A DNA stretch of 64,000 bases, from positions 1 to 64,000 of the forward strand of contig JAVGVS010000310.1 of the NCBI GenBank assembly GCA_032718565.1, in the 5' to 3' direction. Each line of letters begins with the position of its first letter. Position 1 is the stretch's first letter. Both the position numbers and the translations under genes were made by a program. Below the pieces are notes generated by a model. That model saw nothing but the letters and a program-made list of their open reading frames with translations, searched no databases and had not been told where the DNA came from. Below, piece after piece: positions 44,405 to 55,479 of this stretch. This DNA is from Distichodus sexfasciatus. Taxonomy: Eukaryota > Chordata > Actinopteri > Characiformes > Distichodontidae.

Positions 44405-44617
44405 GCTCTGAGAAAGCGCTCTGGAAGTAAGGTTTTGACTGCTCACAGCGCAAAAAACATGTTTGGTGGACACAGGGACTTGAGTGTGTGCGCTAACCAT
44501 TTCGAGGATGACTTCTTCATCAACTTCAGTCAGTACAAACTAGGATTAGCCACCAAACTTTGTCTCGACGAGGGGTCACTTCCAACTGTCCGTGGCAAAC
44601 CTGCAGACGAGGGAGCT
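44405..44617 (+). CDS. Partial THAP-type zinc-finger exon (C-terminal half), probably decayed or transposon-linked
   Basis: The frame reads ...LSVCANHFEDDF, then a tyrosine/lysine-rich stretch, then CLDEGSLPTV. In THAP domains the second Cys-x-x-His pair sits in a VC-x-x-HF motif and the fold ends in a xxxPT motif, and both are visible here. The first Cys pair, the tryptophan and the early helix are not found in the same frame. A TAG at 44393-44395 closes it, and an ALWK-like segment sits in another frame, suggesting a frameshift or a separate upstream exon. CAG at 44402-44404 could be an acceptor. GTAAGT at 44618 is a good donor in phase 0. THAP domains bind DNA and occur both in host genes and in P-element-type transposases. 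I cannot say which this is. Confidence 0.5.
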
Positions 44618-44904
44618 GTAAGTACTTATAAATGTCTTTGTGTTGTTTGTCCACTAGAGAGCAACGCTGCAACACCACTGTATTTTTTGTGTTTTTGTGC
44701 TTTTGATTCTAATTTATCAAAACATTTACGTAGTTTGTTGTACATTTGTGATAATTATGTTAATAAGCCAACTTTTTAAATAATGTATGTATTTTAAGGA
44801 GTCTTAAACAACTATAAAAGTTATAAATAAGATTTAAAAGTTCTTTATACAAACAGGCAATTATCAAAATCTTAAAAACTCTATTATCTATCACTTTAGA
44901 CACC

Positions 44905-45369
44905 ACAAACCTTCCTGCTAGCTTTAGTCTGTGACACAAGGCCATCGAATCCAGAATACAAAGTAATTGCTGATACAGAAACGAAACTTTGGGATAGAAA
45001 AGGATGGAAAAAAAGCCTCTCACTAACTCTCTGCCAAGCTGTCTCCTGCTCTAGCTTTAATGGAGCGCGAGAACGGAGCGCTTATTGGGTTGGTCATGTG
45101 GGACTCGTCCTTTTATGTCTTTTATTTGGCCTTGTCTACCTGCAGATCTGTCTTAATAGCGTCCTGCAATGGCTTGGTGTGCAAACGGCATACACAATGC
45201 AGCAGCTGTCGATGCGTAAGCGAACCTCAGGATCGTGTGACCACGACGACAACGATGATAACAAAGATGATGACAACTGCAACAATGATGATAATGGTAA
45301 CGACGGCAGCGGTAGCGATGACGCTGACCTGAGCATCCTTCTGGCCCCAACTCGCATAGCGGCATAGAG
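44905..45369 (+). other. Open frame of about 150 codons, not recognised
   Basis: The frame is open from after a TAG near 44900 to the TAG at 45367-45369. Its middle is hydrophobic (VGLVLLCLLFGLVYL, one membrane-segment-like stretch). Its end is an Asp/Asn-rich stretch encoded by degenerate GATGAT/GACAAC repeats. A pyrimidine-rich CTTGTCTACCTGCAG at 45137-45151 would serve as a splice acceptor. No family is recognised and the acidic tail is repeat-derived, so chance is likely. Confidence 0.15.
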
Positions 45370-45479
45370 GGCTAATAAAGCTACACATCATGCCACATCT
45401 CCTCTCCTGCTCTCACATCTCACTACGTCTCCCAACAAGCTGCACTTGTTTACACTGACTTACATGGCTGCATGGAGCC

Positions 45480-45690
45480 AAGCTCCAATGGGAAGAAGAA
45501 AAAAAAAGAAGAGTTAGAGGAAAATGAAGAACAAAAATAAGGAGGAAGGGAAGGTGGCGATTGCTGAGTGAAGGAGGAGAAGAAGGAAGGAAGAAAGGGA
45601 GGCTGAGGAGAAAGAATAAAAAGGGAAACGTCCAACAGCCAAAACCCAAATAACAAAACAGTGAACATCACCATTTCTATTTTCGGTCGG
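45480..45690. repeat. Purine-rich (GA/GGA) stretch
   Basis: Degenerate GAAGGAGG and AAGAAG units. Minus-strand open frames here are Ser/Phe/Leu artefacts. Confidence 0.7.
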
Positions 45691-45699
45691 CACAAAAAA

Positions 45700-46030
45700 G
45701 AGCATAATAAAATGACAAGGAAAGCAGAATTATTTCCAGCCTCTTCCTCGGCTGCACCTCGCGCCGCACTCGGCCTCTGATCAGGCTCTCGAGGCTGCTT
45801 GACCCAGATAAAAAAAAAGAAATAAAAAAGAGAGGATCGTGATGCGTTTGGGAGTCGGGACGGATTTCGCAGAAGAACAAAGGCGAGGCGTCGGAAGCAA
45901 GCACCACGGCAACAACGCAGGGTCCCGTTGCCGCGGCGGCGATGCGCTTAATCATCAAAAGAAGTTAAAATGCCGGCAGACGTAATGAGGTTGAATAGCG
46001 AGAGCGCTTTGCCAGGCTGCCTCCCTCCCT
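45700..46030. promoter_or_regulatory. CpG-retaining candidate regulatory block
   Basis: Unique GC-rich sequence (GCTGCACCTCGCGCCGCACT, GCCGCGGCGGCGATGCGCTT) with AGACGTAATGAGGTTGAATA at its end, between two purine or pyrimidine tracts. No coding signal. Confidence 0.25.
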
Positions 46031-46129
46031 CCCTCCCTTCTTTCTGCTCTCTCTTCCTTATTCTCCCTCTTTCAAATGCTTTCTTCTCACCAGGAAAATA
46101 ATTTAGGCCACCAAACTGAGTAATCTAAT

Positions 46130-46252
46130 GTATAGAAGAAAAAGAGGAAAATGGGATGAAGAAGAAAATGAAGAAGAAGAAGAAGAAGAAGAAGAAGAAG
46201 AAGAAGAAGAGAAATTGGAAGAAGAAGAATAGGAGAAGAAATGCACAGAGAA

Positions 46253-46284
<32 letters not shown>

Positions 46285-46525
46285 AGAGGAAGAAGAAGAA
46301 GAGAAGAAAAGGGCAGAAGAAGAAGATAAATGGACAGAAAAAGAACAGGAGGAAGAAGAAGAAGAAGAAGAAAGAGAAATGAGCAGAAGAAGAAGAAATG
46401 AGCAGAAAAATAAAAAGAAGAAGAAAGACAAGGAGAGCAAGAAAGTGGGAAAGAAGTAAATGTAAAGAAGAAGAAAAAAGTGGGAAGAAGAAGATGATGT
46501 TGATGATGAAGAAGAAATGGGAGGA
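46130..46525. repeat. GAA trinucleotide array
   Basis: Pure GAA/AAG from about 46170 to 46211, then interrupted (AGAAG)n, GGAAGAAGA and GCAGAAGAAG segments for a further 300 bases. Long GAA:TTC tracts are known to form triplex structures. Encoded poly-Glu or poly-Ser frames are artefacts. Confidence 0.9.
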
Positions 46526-47296
46526 AGAATAATATCTGTGTTTTAATGATAAAATAATCTCAGCCAGTAAAGAGATTCAACTGAAACTGGGAGAAAGAAG
46601 AAGAAAACAAGACGAAATAATGAAGAGAAGAAGATCATAACTTGATAAATATCAGCGGTGATAATCGACCACCGTGATAATCGGTCAACCTCTAGGATCG
46701 GTTTGGGACCAGAATAAGTCTCCTGCAATAAAGACATTGTCAATAATGAGATCAAATACTTTTAAAACTAAGCTCACACTTCTCACTTCAAACTCAACAA
46801 CCCACACATTTCATCTTGACCCGAAATTTAATTTTAAGATTTAAATCTAAGTAAAGCTGGACCTTAATTAAAGCCGGCAGCTTCGTTAAATCTGCTCCCC
46901 ATGTTCTTCCCCCTCTCCGTTCATGTTTCGACTCTCCCGCATTGCAGCTCATGCTAATGCTAGGACGAGAAACGGAACTTCGGACAGATGTGACTGTAGC
47001 TAGCTAGCTATAAAATGTCTTAAAAAACAAAGCTATTCACTTCTAGGGTTAACCCTAACCCTAAACCTGACAGTATGCGTTCCATTTTGGTGCTAAATGC
47101 TACTTACGTTAACCTCCCTTCACTAAAGCCCTGTTTGGTTTAGCGTTTAGGATCATTTTTGCAATCATTGCATAGAAGCTTATAATATATTATATTTTTC
47201 AAATTATTATTCAAATATTTTTCAATTCAAATTGAGAGCTTGTTTTATTGTCCTACCTTCAATTTTATTTCTCTTCGCTTATTTCTCTTCATATTC
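46526..47296. other. Intergenic sequence with J fragment and short telomere-like motif
   Basis: GATAATCGACCACCGTGATA and ATCGGTCAACCTCTAGG (46660-46697) resemble element J reversed. A short AACCCTAACCCTAAACC lies at 47050-47066. No gene. Confidence 0.4.
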
Positions 47297-47609
47297 GGGC
47301 TCGGCAATATGGCCTAAAAATAATATCGCGATATTTTTAAGCTATATCGCAATACACAATACCACTGTATAAATGCTAACTTTTTTGGTTGTTGTTATTT
47401 ATCAGCTAAAATATGAGTTCTGTCTGTGACAAAGAGGAAGATTTGACTGACCTGGAGTGTTTTTGTGAGCGATGGCGTTCCACATGAGAGTTGCGAGCGC
47501 TAACACGTACATGCTGTCTGTTTAACATTAACGTGAGGATTTGTACTAGATATTCACAATATAGTCATTTACTACATTGCATGTGGAACAATCCGAGATA
47601 TAACAAGTA
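47297..47609. mobile_element. Element B, copy 2 (right end replaced)
   Basis: CTCGGCAATATGGCCTAAAA, ATATGAGTTCTGTCTGTGAC, GAGGAAGATTTGACTGACCT, ACATGCTGTCTGTTTAACAT and CACAATATAGTCATTTACTA match B at 31808-33523 in order. The last about 25 bases of B are missing where element A begins. Confidence 0.75.
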
Positions 47610-48040
47610 TAGGGATGCACGATATGGGAATGACTAGTCGATATCGATATCCAGCGTTTATCATGCGTATATCTGTCGATGCCAATACCGATGCTGATAA
47701 ATGAGGAAGGAAAGTGCGTAAAAAGACAATGTTTTGATCGCCAAAGTTCCACTGCGCACTCAAAATTTTGGCACAAAAATAACGCCATAGTTCTGACGTT
47801 TCTAATACAGCAGTAAGTCAAGCGAACGTGAAAGCAAATGTTCCACTGTGTGCTCAGAATTTTGACACAAAATAACACCGTACATTTTAAGACAGAAAGG
47901 CGCAGGACGTATAAAATCCCACCTCAGGCTTTGGACATGCCTGGCGCAAGTACTACCTTTCCCGCATAAAATATTGCCTGAAAATATAAGGCAAATCTAA
48001 GCCTCGGTCCGATACCGATCCGATTCCGATATCATCAAGT
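47610..48040 (-). mobile_element. Element A, copy in reverse orientation, abutting B
   Basis: It starts AGGGATGCACGATATGGGAA. Reversed, it contains GGTATTGGCATCGACAGATA, CAGAACTATGGCGTTATTTT, TGGGATTTTATACGTCC and CGGAATCGGATCGGTATCGG, the body of A. Both ends carry a GGGATGCACGATA-related repeat, so the family has terminal inverted repeats. Confidence 0.7.
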
Positions 48041-48396
48041 GCAGCTTGCTGATTTCTAATGTGAACGTCTAGCCAGTAGCTGGACAAATGTCTAGACGCA
48101 GACTCTGGCACGAGAGACGTCTGAATTTTTCCAGGGAGTTTGCTTGGTTAAATATTGATGCGATATGATGGTGGTGGTGGTGTTTGCATCACACTCATGC
48201 GTCTGATTAATTATTCATGAGCGTTAATGAGACACTCCCCCCTCCCGTCCCGTCCCGTCCCCTCCCCCCAAAACAAACCCTCTCCCCAAAAACTTGACCC
48301 AGATAATACGCACTGAAGCTTCAACCTGTTCTGCTGCAGTTCTTTTACAGGCCACTTTATTAGAAACCCCACAACAACACCAACAAGGTGGAGGTC
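48041..48396. other. Intergenic sequence, nothing recognised
   Basis: Includes a GGT run (48169-48180) and a C-rich CCCGTCCCGTCCCGTCCCCT motif at 48244-48263. No gene. Confidence 0.4.
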
Positions 48397-48870
48397 ACAG
48401 TGTCCCTCTTTCATTTACTCCCTTTTTCTCTCCTTTACTCACACTCACTCGCTCTCTTTAATTCTCTCTTGTTATCTTTCATTGTCTCTCTCTCCCGCTT
48501 TCATTCATTCTTTCTCTTTCACCTTTTACCGCTCTCTCACTATTTCTCTCTCTCTTTCTCTTTCACCTGTTTCTCACCTTCTGTCATTCACTGTTTCACT
48601 CTTGTACTTTTTCATCCTCTCTTTTCTATTTGATTCATTCTTTTTCTCTACCCCACTCTCTGTCTTTCATTCACTGTTTTTCTCTTTCTACATGTTTTCA
48701 TTCACTCTTTCATTCAGTCTCGCTCTCTCTCACACACACACACACACTCTTTCTCTCTGTCTTCACTCTTTTATATTTTCTAATTCTTTCATTCACTCTC
48801 TGTCTCTCTCTCTCTCTTTTCTCTCTATCTCGTTCAGTTTCATTCGTTCATTCTCTCTCTCTTTAAGCCA
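48397..48870. repeat. CT-rich tract with TTCATTC units
   Basis: Pyrimidine-rich with recurrent CTTTCATTCACTCTTTC and a CA insert (about 48731-48748). Frames are Ser/Phe/Leu strings. Confidence 0.85.
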
Positions 48871-49569
48871 GCTGCCTCCCTTGTGTTTGCACACAGACAA
48901 TACTCAGTTGTCTCCTTTTTAACGCTCAGCAAACAGGTGAGACAGGTGAGCTGCTGCTACTGCTGCTGTATTTCATTCCACTCGTTTTCCTCACTCACTC
49001 GTTCACTCATCACCGTGGGCAACGACGCTTCATTGTCACTTCATCTCCTCCTTCATCGCCCGCCTCTATCGTCCTTCCGGCCGGCCGCTCCCTCACGAAA
49101 AAAAAAATCAAATTCCGACAGCTGAACACTCACTCTCGAAGTTGACTCAGAAGAGAAAAGAAGGGGATTTGAGGTGGTACAATAAATAACTAACTAAATA
49201 AATAAATAACGCATAATCAGACAAACTCCCTGCTCCAAAAACTGAAGCATGAGCATGAAATATTAGTCGAAATGTGTTGTGCAAAAATGTAATATGGGAT
49301 GAAAATGAGATAATATTCTAATAATATAATACAAAGCCAATCATTTATTTTTTAAATACAAAAAACAATTTCACTTACTGAGGAAGCAGCTTCATGAGTT
49401 CAGAATATTTTCTATTAATTATGACACAGATCTGCCAAACACAACTAATGCATCTCAAAGGTCTGGGGCTGTGTTCCACAGCAGGGCGTGTGTTCCAGAA
49501 GTGTGTGTGTGCGTTTGTCTGTTTGGGGCATTGCGGCGTGTGCTGCAGTAAAGAGCAGATGTAAAGGAG
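48871..49569. other. Unique intergenic sequence
   Basis: GC-rich part at 48890-49130 with a CTGCTGCTACTGCTGCTG run, then AT-rich sequence with AAATAAATAAATAA (49195-49208) and a GTGTGTGTGTGCG stretch. No recognisable gene. Confidence 0.35.
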
Positions 49570-50354
49570 GGAGTAAGAACGGCTCCACAGACTCAGCACA
49601 GATGGAAAGAGGCGAGGAGAGAGAGAGAGTGAGAGAGAGATTTGAGAAGAGGTGAGAGGATGGGAGAAAATGAGAGAGAGGGTAGGCGAAGATAGAAAGA
49701 GAGTGACAGAGAAAGGGAGGAAGATATAGGGAGGGAGGAGTGAAGGTAAAACAGAAAATAAGAAGGCGTGGGAGGGGGAGAGGGAAAGAGAGAAAGGTGG
49801 CAGAAATGGAAGAGAGGGAGCGGGAGAGATCAAGAATGAGAGGAAATGGAAGAAGGAGAGGAAAGACAGAGACAGAGGATGAAGACAGAGAACAGAAAAG
49901 GAGAGTTATAGCAACAGTGTGGAAAAAGGAGTGATGGAGTAAAGGAGAGTGAGAGAGAGCAAGAGAGAATAAGGGATGATAAAGAATGAGTGGGGGAGAA
50001 AGAAGAGGGAAAGAGTGAGCAGTTGATAGAAAGGAAAGAGGGGGGAGAGAGGGAGAGACAGCGAGAAAAAGGATGGGAGGAAATTAAAGATGGGGAGGAC
50101 AAAGAGAAAGTGACAGAGAAAGGAAAGAAGAAAGAGAGAGAAGAAAGGAAGAGTTATGGCAACAGGGGGGAGAGAGAAAGGGAGAAAGGTGACAGAAAGG
50201 AAAGAGAGGGAGAGGGAGAGAGAGAGTATGAGATTGAGAATGAGAGGAAATGGGAGGAGGAGAGGAGAAAGAGACAGAAAAAGAAGGAAGAGAGAGAGAA
50301 AGGAAAAGGGGAGTTATAGCAACAGTGGGGAAAAAAGAGTCTAGCATAAGGGGA

Positions 50355-50410
<56 letters not shown>

Positions 50411-50545
50411 AAAGAGGTGAGCAAATGGGAGAAAATAAGAGAGGGCAAAAAAGAGTGACAGAGAAACAGAGGAAGGGAGAGAGAGGGAGAGTAGGAGAGA
50501 AAATAAGTGGGGGATAAGAAAGAAAAAGTGGTGGAAAACAAAAAC
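49570..50545. repeat. Purine tract (about 1 kb) with higher-order units
   Basis: Purine-rich on the plus strand throughout. GAGTTATAGCAACAGTG or its near variant GAGTTATGGCAACAGGG marks unit ends at about 49904, 50151 and 50311. Each is preceded by a similar order of words (TGACAGAAAGGA, GAATGAGAGGAAATGG, GACAGAGAAAGG). The tract arose from block duplications of about 160-250 bases plus GA slippage (pure GA near 50374-50405). Confidence 0.85.
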
Positions 50546-51428
50546 GCTAGCCTGTAGAAAGTAACAATAGTGTAAAACTTAACATAACCAGTTAAATATC
50601 CAAGTTAACGTTAACATTTACGACATTTAGGCTCATACTGAAACGTGACTTCCATCATCCAAATAATCCAACTTTATTACTAGCTAGTGTATTTTGCGTC
50701 TAACGTTAATTGACACATTTTTTAGACGTCGATCTTGACGGAAATGAAAGCCAAAGAGCGAGAAATTGGTAATTTTTAATGTGATACACATGTACTCTAG
50801 ATATTGCTATTATTCAAAGTACAAATTACGCCTCCTCTACCTGGGGGTCCAACTTTCCAAGGCCAAGGTCTTTGGAAGTCATGAGCAGTGTCACACACAC
50901 ACTGCGGTCCGCGACCGGCATTAGGACCCGGAAGTGGTCAGTCGCGGTTCAGGAAGTATAAGTGGAGCCATTTTCTCGCGGCGCGTCGTTCAGTCATTGA
51001 GTCCACTGGCCCTTTTCCGACTCTGTTCGGCGTCAACTGTGAGCACTCTCAGTTATTAGGTTCATCTCTCTGATTGAGTGTGTGTTCGCTAGAACGCGGG
51101 TTCTCGTGGGAATCCTAGCTCTTCGTGTAAGAGAGTTCTTAGATCAACTCGCGTGGCAATCCTACGCACTCGTGCTCTCAGCCGCATTTGGGTTAACCAC
51201 CACGCTACACGGGCTAACTGCTACGTTTAGCATTCTGATCATATCCTCGCCAGATCAGTGACAAGCAGCTACTGGACTAACTCCCATATGGCTCCCACAT
51301 CGCATAACGGCTTTCATTCATGAAACGATGAGAATGAAAACATGGGAGTTGATCTGCTTGGAACATGAGCATGATGGATTTTACCTCAACAAAATGTGTG
51401 TGTCTGTGGGGGACACACCGTAATTTTT
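50546..51428. other. Unassigned, possible old LTR-like segment
   Basis: 50888-51350 is GC-balanced, with AGGAAGTATAAGTGGAGCC (TATA-like) followed by CpG-rich sequence and GTTAACCACCACGCTACACG. The layout recalls a solo LTR, but I could not find paired TG...CA ends, a target duplication or any internal region. Confidence 0.2.
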
Positions 51429-51749
51429 AGGGGTCCAAGCATTATTATTTATTATTACTATTATATTTTTCCCTACAAAATGGATTATGCAGCTTGAACC
51501 GTTAGTTGCAGAAAGCTAAAATATTCAGGGTAAGTAGGAATGGTGTGTATCTAGGCATAGGCTGAAAAGCGTAGTGATTGGCATATAATTGGCGCTATAG
51601 CAAAGGAAAACACATTTTGACCTCTAGGGTTCTATGTCATAAAGACCAGCATCAGCAATGTGTGGGTGTGTGTCTATAACATACACACACACAGACACTG
51701 CTGATGCTGACCTTTTGTTCCTACTTTTTGCAACTTTTGCTTGGACCCC
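51429..51749. mobile_element. MITE with AGGGGTCCAAGCA ends and an internal hairpin
   Basis: The left end is AGGGGTCCAAGCA (51429-51441); the right end TGCTTGGACCCC (51738-51749) is its reverse complement. Inside, GCATCAGCAATGTGTGGGTG (51649 onwards) pairs with CACTGCTGATGCTGACC (51697 onwards), making a second inverted repeat. No coding sequence. Families with GGGGTCCAAGCA ends are common in fish. Confidence 0.8.
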
Positions 51750-52599
51750 CCCCGTTGCCGCTTGCGGCTATATTTACTATTATTATTACTATCATTTAAC
51801 TATATTATTACCATCGTTTTTCATCGATATATTTGCATTAAATTCATTATTCGTAAAGAAGTCCAAATCATCTGGAAATTCTTCCATGAAATGAAATGAA
51901 ATAATTTTTCAAAAGTGATTTCAGTAGTGGACTGCATGTCAGGGACCACAAACCGTCCGTTAAAAACCTCAATATAATCGATTATGGTCTGACACTGCAT
52001 CAATGCAGAATCGTCTAGGTATTTATCATGATCAGTTATGTAATTAATTTCAACTTCCCTACTTGACTGAAGCAGCCTCTGCAAGACAACGGTGAAGAAT
52101 TGAACTTCGAGATGTTAGCTCTCATCTGTAGACCAAACGCTTAAAACAACAAAGGCTGTAAAATAACACATTTTCCACAAGTTCGATGTCTGCTGGCTAC
52201 TTACATTTACCAACGCAAGTCAAACAGTACCAGGACAGACAATACGAACAAACAAGTCACTCGTGAGAATGAATAAACAAGCTGCTGATTCTGGTAACGC
52301 TGAAGAGGTTAGGAAATGGTATGTCCACATTAGGACTCTCTGAAATCCTATGACATTAGAATGTTCCACATGGGGAGAATAGAGGAGGATTTGCATTATC
52401 ATATATTTTTACAGTAACAGAAGAATATACTGAACATTTCAACCTCACAACACTGTTGTTTTTGGCTTTAAATTCCTAAAATATGGGAGAAACCAATAAT
52501 CAGATCTCATAAATCTAAACTCATTTCAATCATAATCATAAACCAAAGCCTTTATTATACACGTACACTAATGAAAGAGTCTTCCCCAGTGCATTTTGA
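51750..52599. other. AT-rich unique sequence
   Basis: No gene or recognised repeat. The minus-strand frame 51821-52084 (87 codons) has no motif. Confidence 0.4.
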
Positions 52600-52745
52600 A
52601 AGCGTGAAGCCTCATCATGCAGTGTGCATCAAAAAATGCATGGACAGCAATAAATCCATATCCAAACTGCTCATTCATCCCCTCTAAATTTCACAGTGGC
52701 ATTGATTTTTTAATGCAGCAAATGACCATAAACTCTCAATAAATA
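52600..52745. repeat. Low-copy local repeat L, copy 1
   Basis: GTGCATCAAAAAATGCATGG, ACAGCAATAAATCCATA and AATGCAGCAAATGACCATAA correspond in order to 54350-54480 and 54755-54840. All are in the same orientation. Confidence 0.6.
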
Positions 52746-53099
52746 GGTGATTTTTTGAGATCAGAGTCAGCTCGATAAAAAAGTCTTTAAGTCTAATAGT
52801 TTACATTTAACAACTACAATTGTCTATTTTTGGAAAAACGTTATAAACTGCGTGGGGTGATATGTTTCTATTTTAGGTGGTACAAAAAGAGAATTTCTTA
52901 CAAATTTTATAACAAATGCATTACAAAATTCAACAAAAAATGCACTTAAATTATATCCATTAATAAAATATTATATAATTTCAAATTTCTTTTTTCTGAT
53001 ATTAGACAATTATAAGGCTAGACTAAGGTTTGTGTGTATATATATATCTGTGAGACTCTATATATATGTGATTTCATTATCAGAGTCATTATCGGGGAG

Positions 53100-53345
53100 A
53101 AAAGAATGAAAAGCAGATTTTTTTTGCTTTTTTATTTGGCAATGGACCAAATGAAAACGCTGAGGATTCTGACTCAGTCTCGGACTCAGACACGGACGCA
53201 GATTTGGACTTGGACTGGAAGTGGGGATTGCATCAGTGAAATTGTTGCGTTTTTCTTGGTCAGGATGAAGAACCACCAACACCATCGTCTTCCTCAAAGC
53301 GAGAGCTGCTCACATGTGCACGTCTTACATCTCCACTATAAATAG
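53100..53345 (+). other. Weak terminal-exon-like sequence
   Basis: Two reading phases are open. One reads GPNENAEDSDSVSDSDTDAD and, after a TGA, a TTTTTCTTGGTCAG acceptor-like site (about 53251-53264) followed by DEEPPTPSSSSKRELL and a stop. The first part consists of degenerate GACTCG/GACTTG hexamers like those of a fish transposon family, so chance is quite possible. No gene is named. Confidence 0.12.
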
Positions 53346-53844
53346 CCTCAAAGACCCAGATTCCTCAGTTCACATCAGAACACGCACACACACACACAAA
53401 CACTACTTCTCATGCACAAATATTTCAGTATAAAAAAAAAGGCATAGAGTCAGAAAACAGAAAATCAGCACTAAAAAGGCTTAAAACAAAAATCACAAAA
53501 AATAAATGTTTTAATTACATTTAACTGTACATTTTTAAAATACATATGGCATTTTTTGATTGGCATAATTTAAATAATAATTTCAATATATACATATATT
53601 TATATAGGTTTATATACATAATACACTGCAAAAGTCACATTGAGGTAAAAAGCAGCTGAGTTGACAGAGATCTTACCCACACACACACACACTCTTACTC
53701 ATCACTCTCAGTCTGTGAGACCGACTCTCAATTTGATAAAAGCTCTTGTGCTGTCATCAGTGAGTGAACAATTACAACAAGGCTTTTTAATCCAAAGTGT
53801 GTAATGAACAAGTCAGTAAATAAACGTTAAGAGAGAGAGAGAGA

Positions 53845-53881
<37 letters not shown>

Positions 53882-54105
53882 GCTGTCATTTCTGCAGCAG
53901 AAGCTGATGTATTTGAGTGCAGAAACACACGCATATGATTAAATAAATAAACAAAGGGGAGTGCACACACACACGTGCGGATCATGTAGCTAACACATTC
54001 CCAATCAACACAAAACAGCAGCAACGTCTGCGAGATGAAATGCAATCGTTTCCAGCACACTGCACTCCTCAACTAACCGTGTCATGACAAACGAGTTTTG
54101 CTGGC
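53346..54105. repeat. CA and GA microsatellites in AT-rich sequence
   Basis: CA at 53383-53397 and 53680-53691, mixed GA/GT at 53829-53880, and a short TATATA patch at 53587-53615. No gene is visible. Confidence 0.7.
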
Positions 54106-54112
54106 CTTCGGC

Positions 54113-55387
54113 GCACACACACACACACACACACACACTAGTACAAGGTGTACAAGAGGTTCTTACATTTTAAAGACCATAAAGACTGTCAAAGCTTTTT
54201 TCCACCTTCACCCTCCCCCTCGCAAAATCTCCCTTTTTATTTTAAGGTTTTACTCAGACTGAAAGGTTATTCTCTTTTTTATGTATATACAAATATAACT
54301 TCTTTTCTGGTGCATTTAGAAAACATTACGTTTCATTATGACGTGTGAAATTCTGCATCACAAAAATGCATGCACAGCAATAACTCCAGCTGCTCTTTTA
54401 CTCCCCTAAATCTCACATGTACATTGACTTCATTGCAGCAAATTGTCACGAAACCAAAAAATTAAAGCTTCATAAACTATTCTTAAATGATATTATCAAG
54501 TTAGGATGAAGAACTTTAATTACTGCATAAAGTTCTTTGGGGTGATGACGAGCTTATGTGCATCAACAACAACAACAAGAATACACAGGTAAACACACAC
54601 ACACATACACACTTAAAACCATGTCCAAGGGGTTCATACATTCTACACAGAATGCTCTTTCCACACCTAAAAATCTTCCTTATCCTTAAAGATTTCTCTC
54701 TTTTTATGTGTTTATGTGGAATACATTTTAAATAATTATGCATTTATTATGAAGTGTGTAAATCTACATCATAGAGCAATAAATCCACACACTTGCACTG
54801 GTTTTAATGCAGCAAATGAGCAAAAAATTAAGGCTCTTAAAAGGGCATCAGGTTAAATATAAGATACTGAGATCAAACTCAGAAACAAACTAAATAAATA
54901 TCCATAAAACAGAGTAAACACAATAAAATGGATTCTATAAGTTCTGTATAGAAGCAAATATGATTTTAGTATGATCATCATGTAGAAGGTGCTTTTGTGA
55001 ACACAATCACACAAATACAGTTTCTCCAAACTGCCCAAACACACACACACACAGACACACACACACACACTCACGCACACACACACGCGCGCGCACACAC
55101 ACACACCCTAGCAAGTACCCAAAACTCTGCCAAAATACCCAAAACACTAATAATCATCTAAAAACAAATACGCACATGAACACAACGGTTTTTAAATGTT
55201 CCTCACAGAGCTACACACACACACACACACACACACATCTAACAAGTTCCTATAAACTTGCCCTAACACACACCCACCACCAAATGCGTGCGCGCAAACA
55301 CGTATGTAAAAACCTGACCACAACTTACGCACAATCTAGCAATTACCCACAACGCTGCCCAAACACCCTTTCACACACACACCTACA

Positions 55388-55427
<40 letters not shown>

Positions 55428-55453
55428 ACACATACACACACACACATACACAC
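54113..55453. repeat. CA microsatellites flanking and following repeat L
   Basis: CA runs at about 54113-54138, 54593-54610, 55038-55107 (with CGCGCG), 55213-55237 and 55388-55454 (with regular CATA interruptions). They produce the Thr-His or Val-Cys frames on each strand. Confidence 0.9.
54140..54860. repeat. Local repeat L, copies 2 and 3 in tandem
   Basis: Copy 2 runs about 54145-54485 and copy 3 about 54620-54845. They share GTTCTTACATT/GTTCATACATT, TTTTTCCACCT/CTTTCCACACCT, TTCTCTTTTTTATGT/TCTCTCTTTTTATGT, ATTATGACGTGTGAAATTCT/ATTATGAAGTGTGTAAATCT and GCAGCAAAT. The spacing is about 450 bases. Confidence 0.6.
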
Positions 55454-55479
55454 CTGGAGGGCCACGCATGCCGCAACAC

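Noticed and set aside
47050..47066. Interstitial telomere repeat
   Set aside because: Only about two and a half CCCTAA units, too short to argue for a fusion point or former chromosome end.
50888..51350. Solo LTR of a retrotransposon
   Set aside because: TATA-like and CpG-rich layout only. No paired ends, target duplication, primer-binding site or internal genes.
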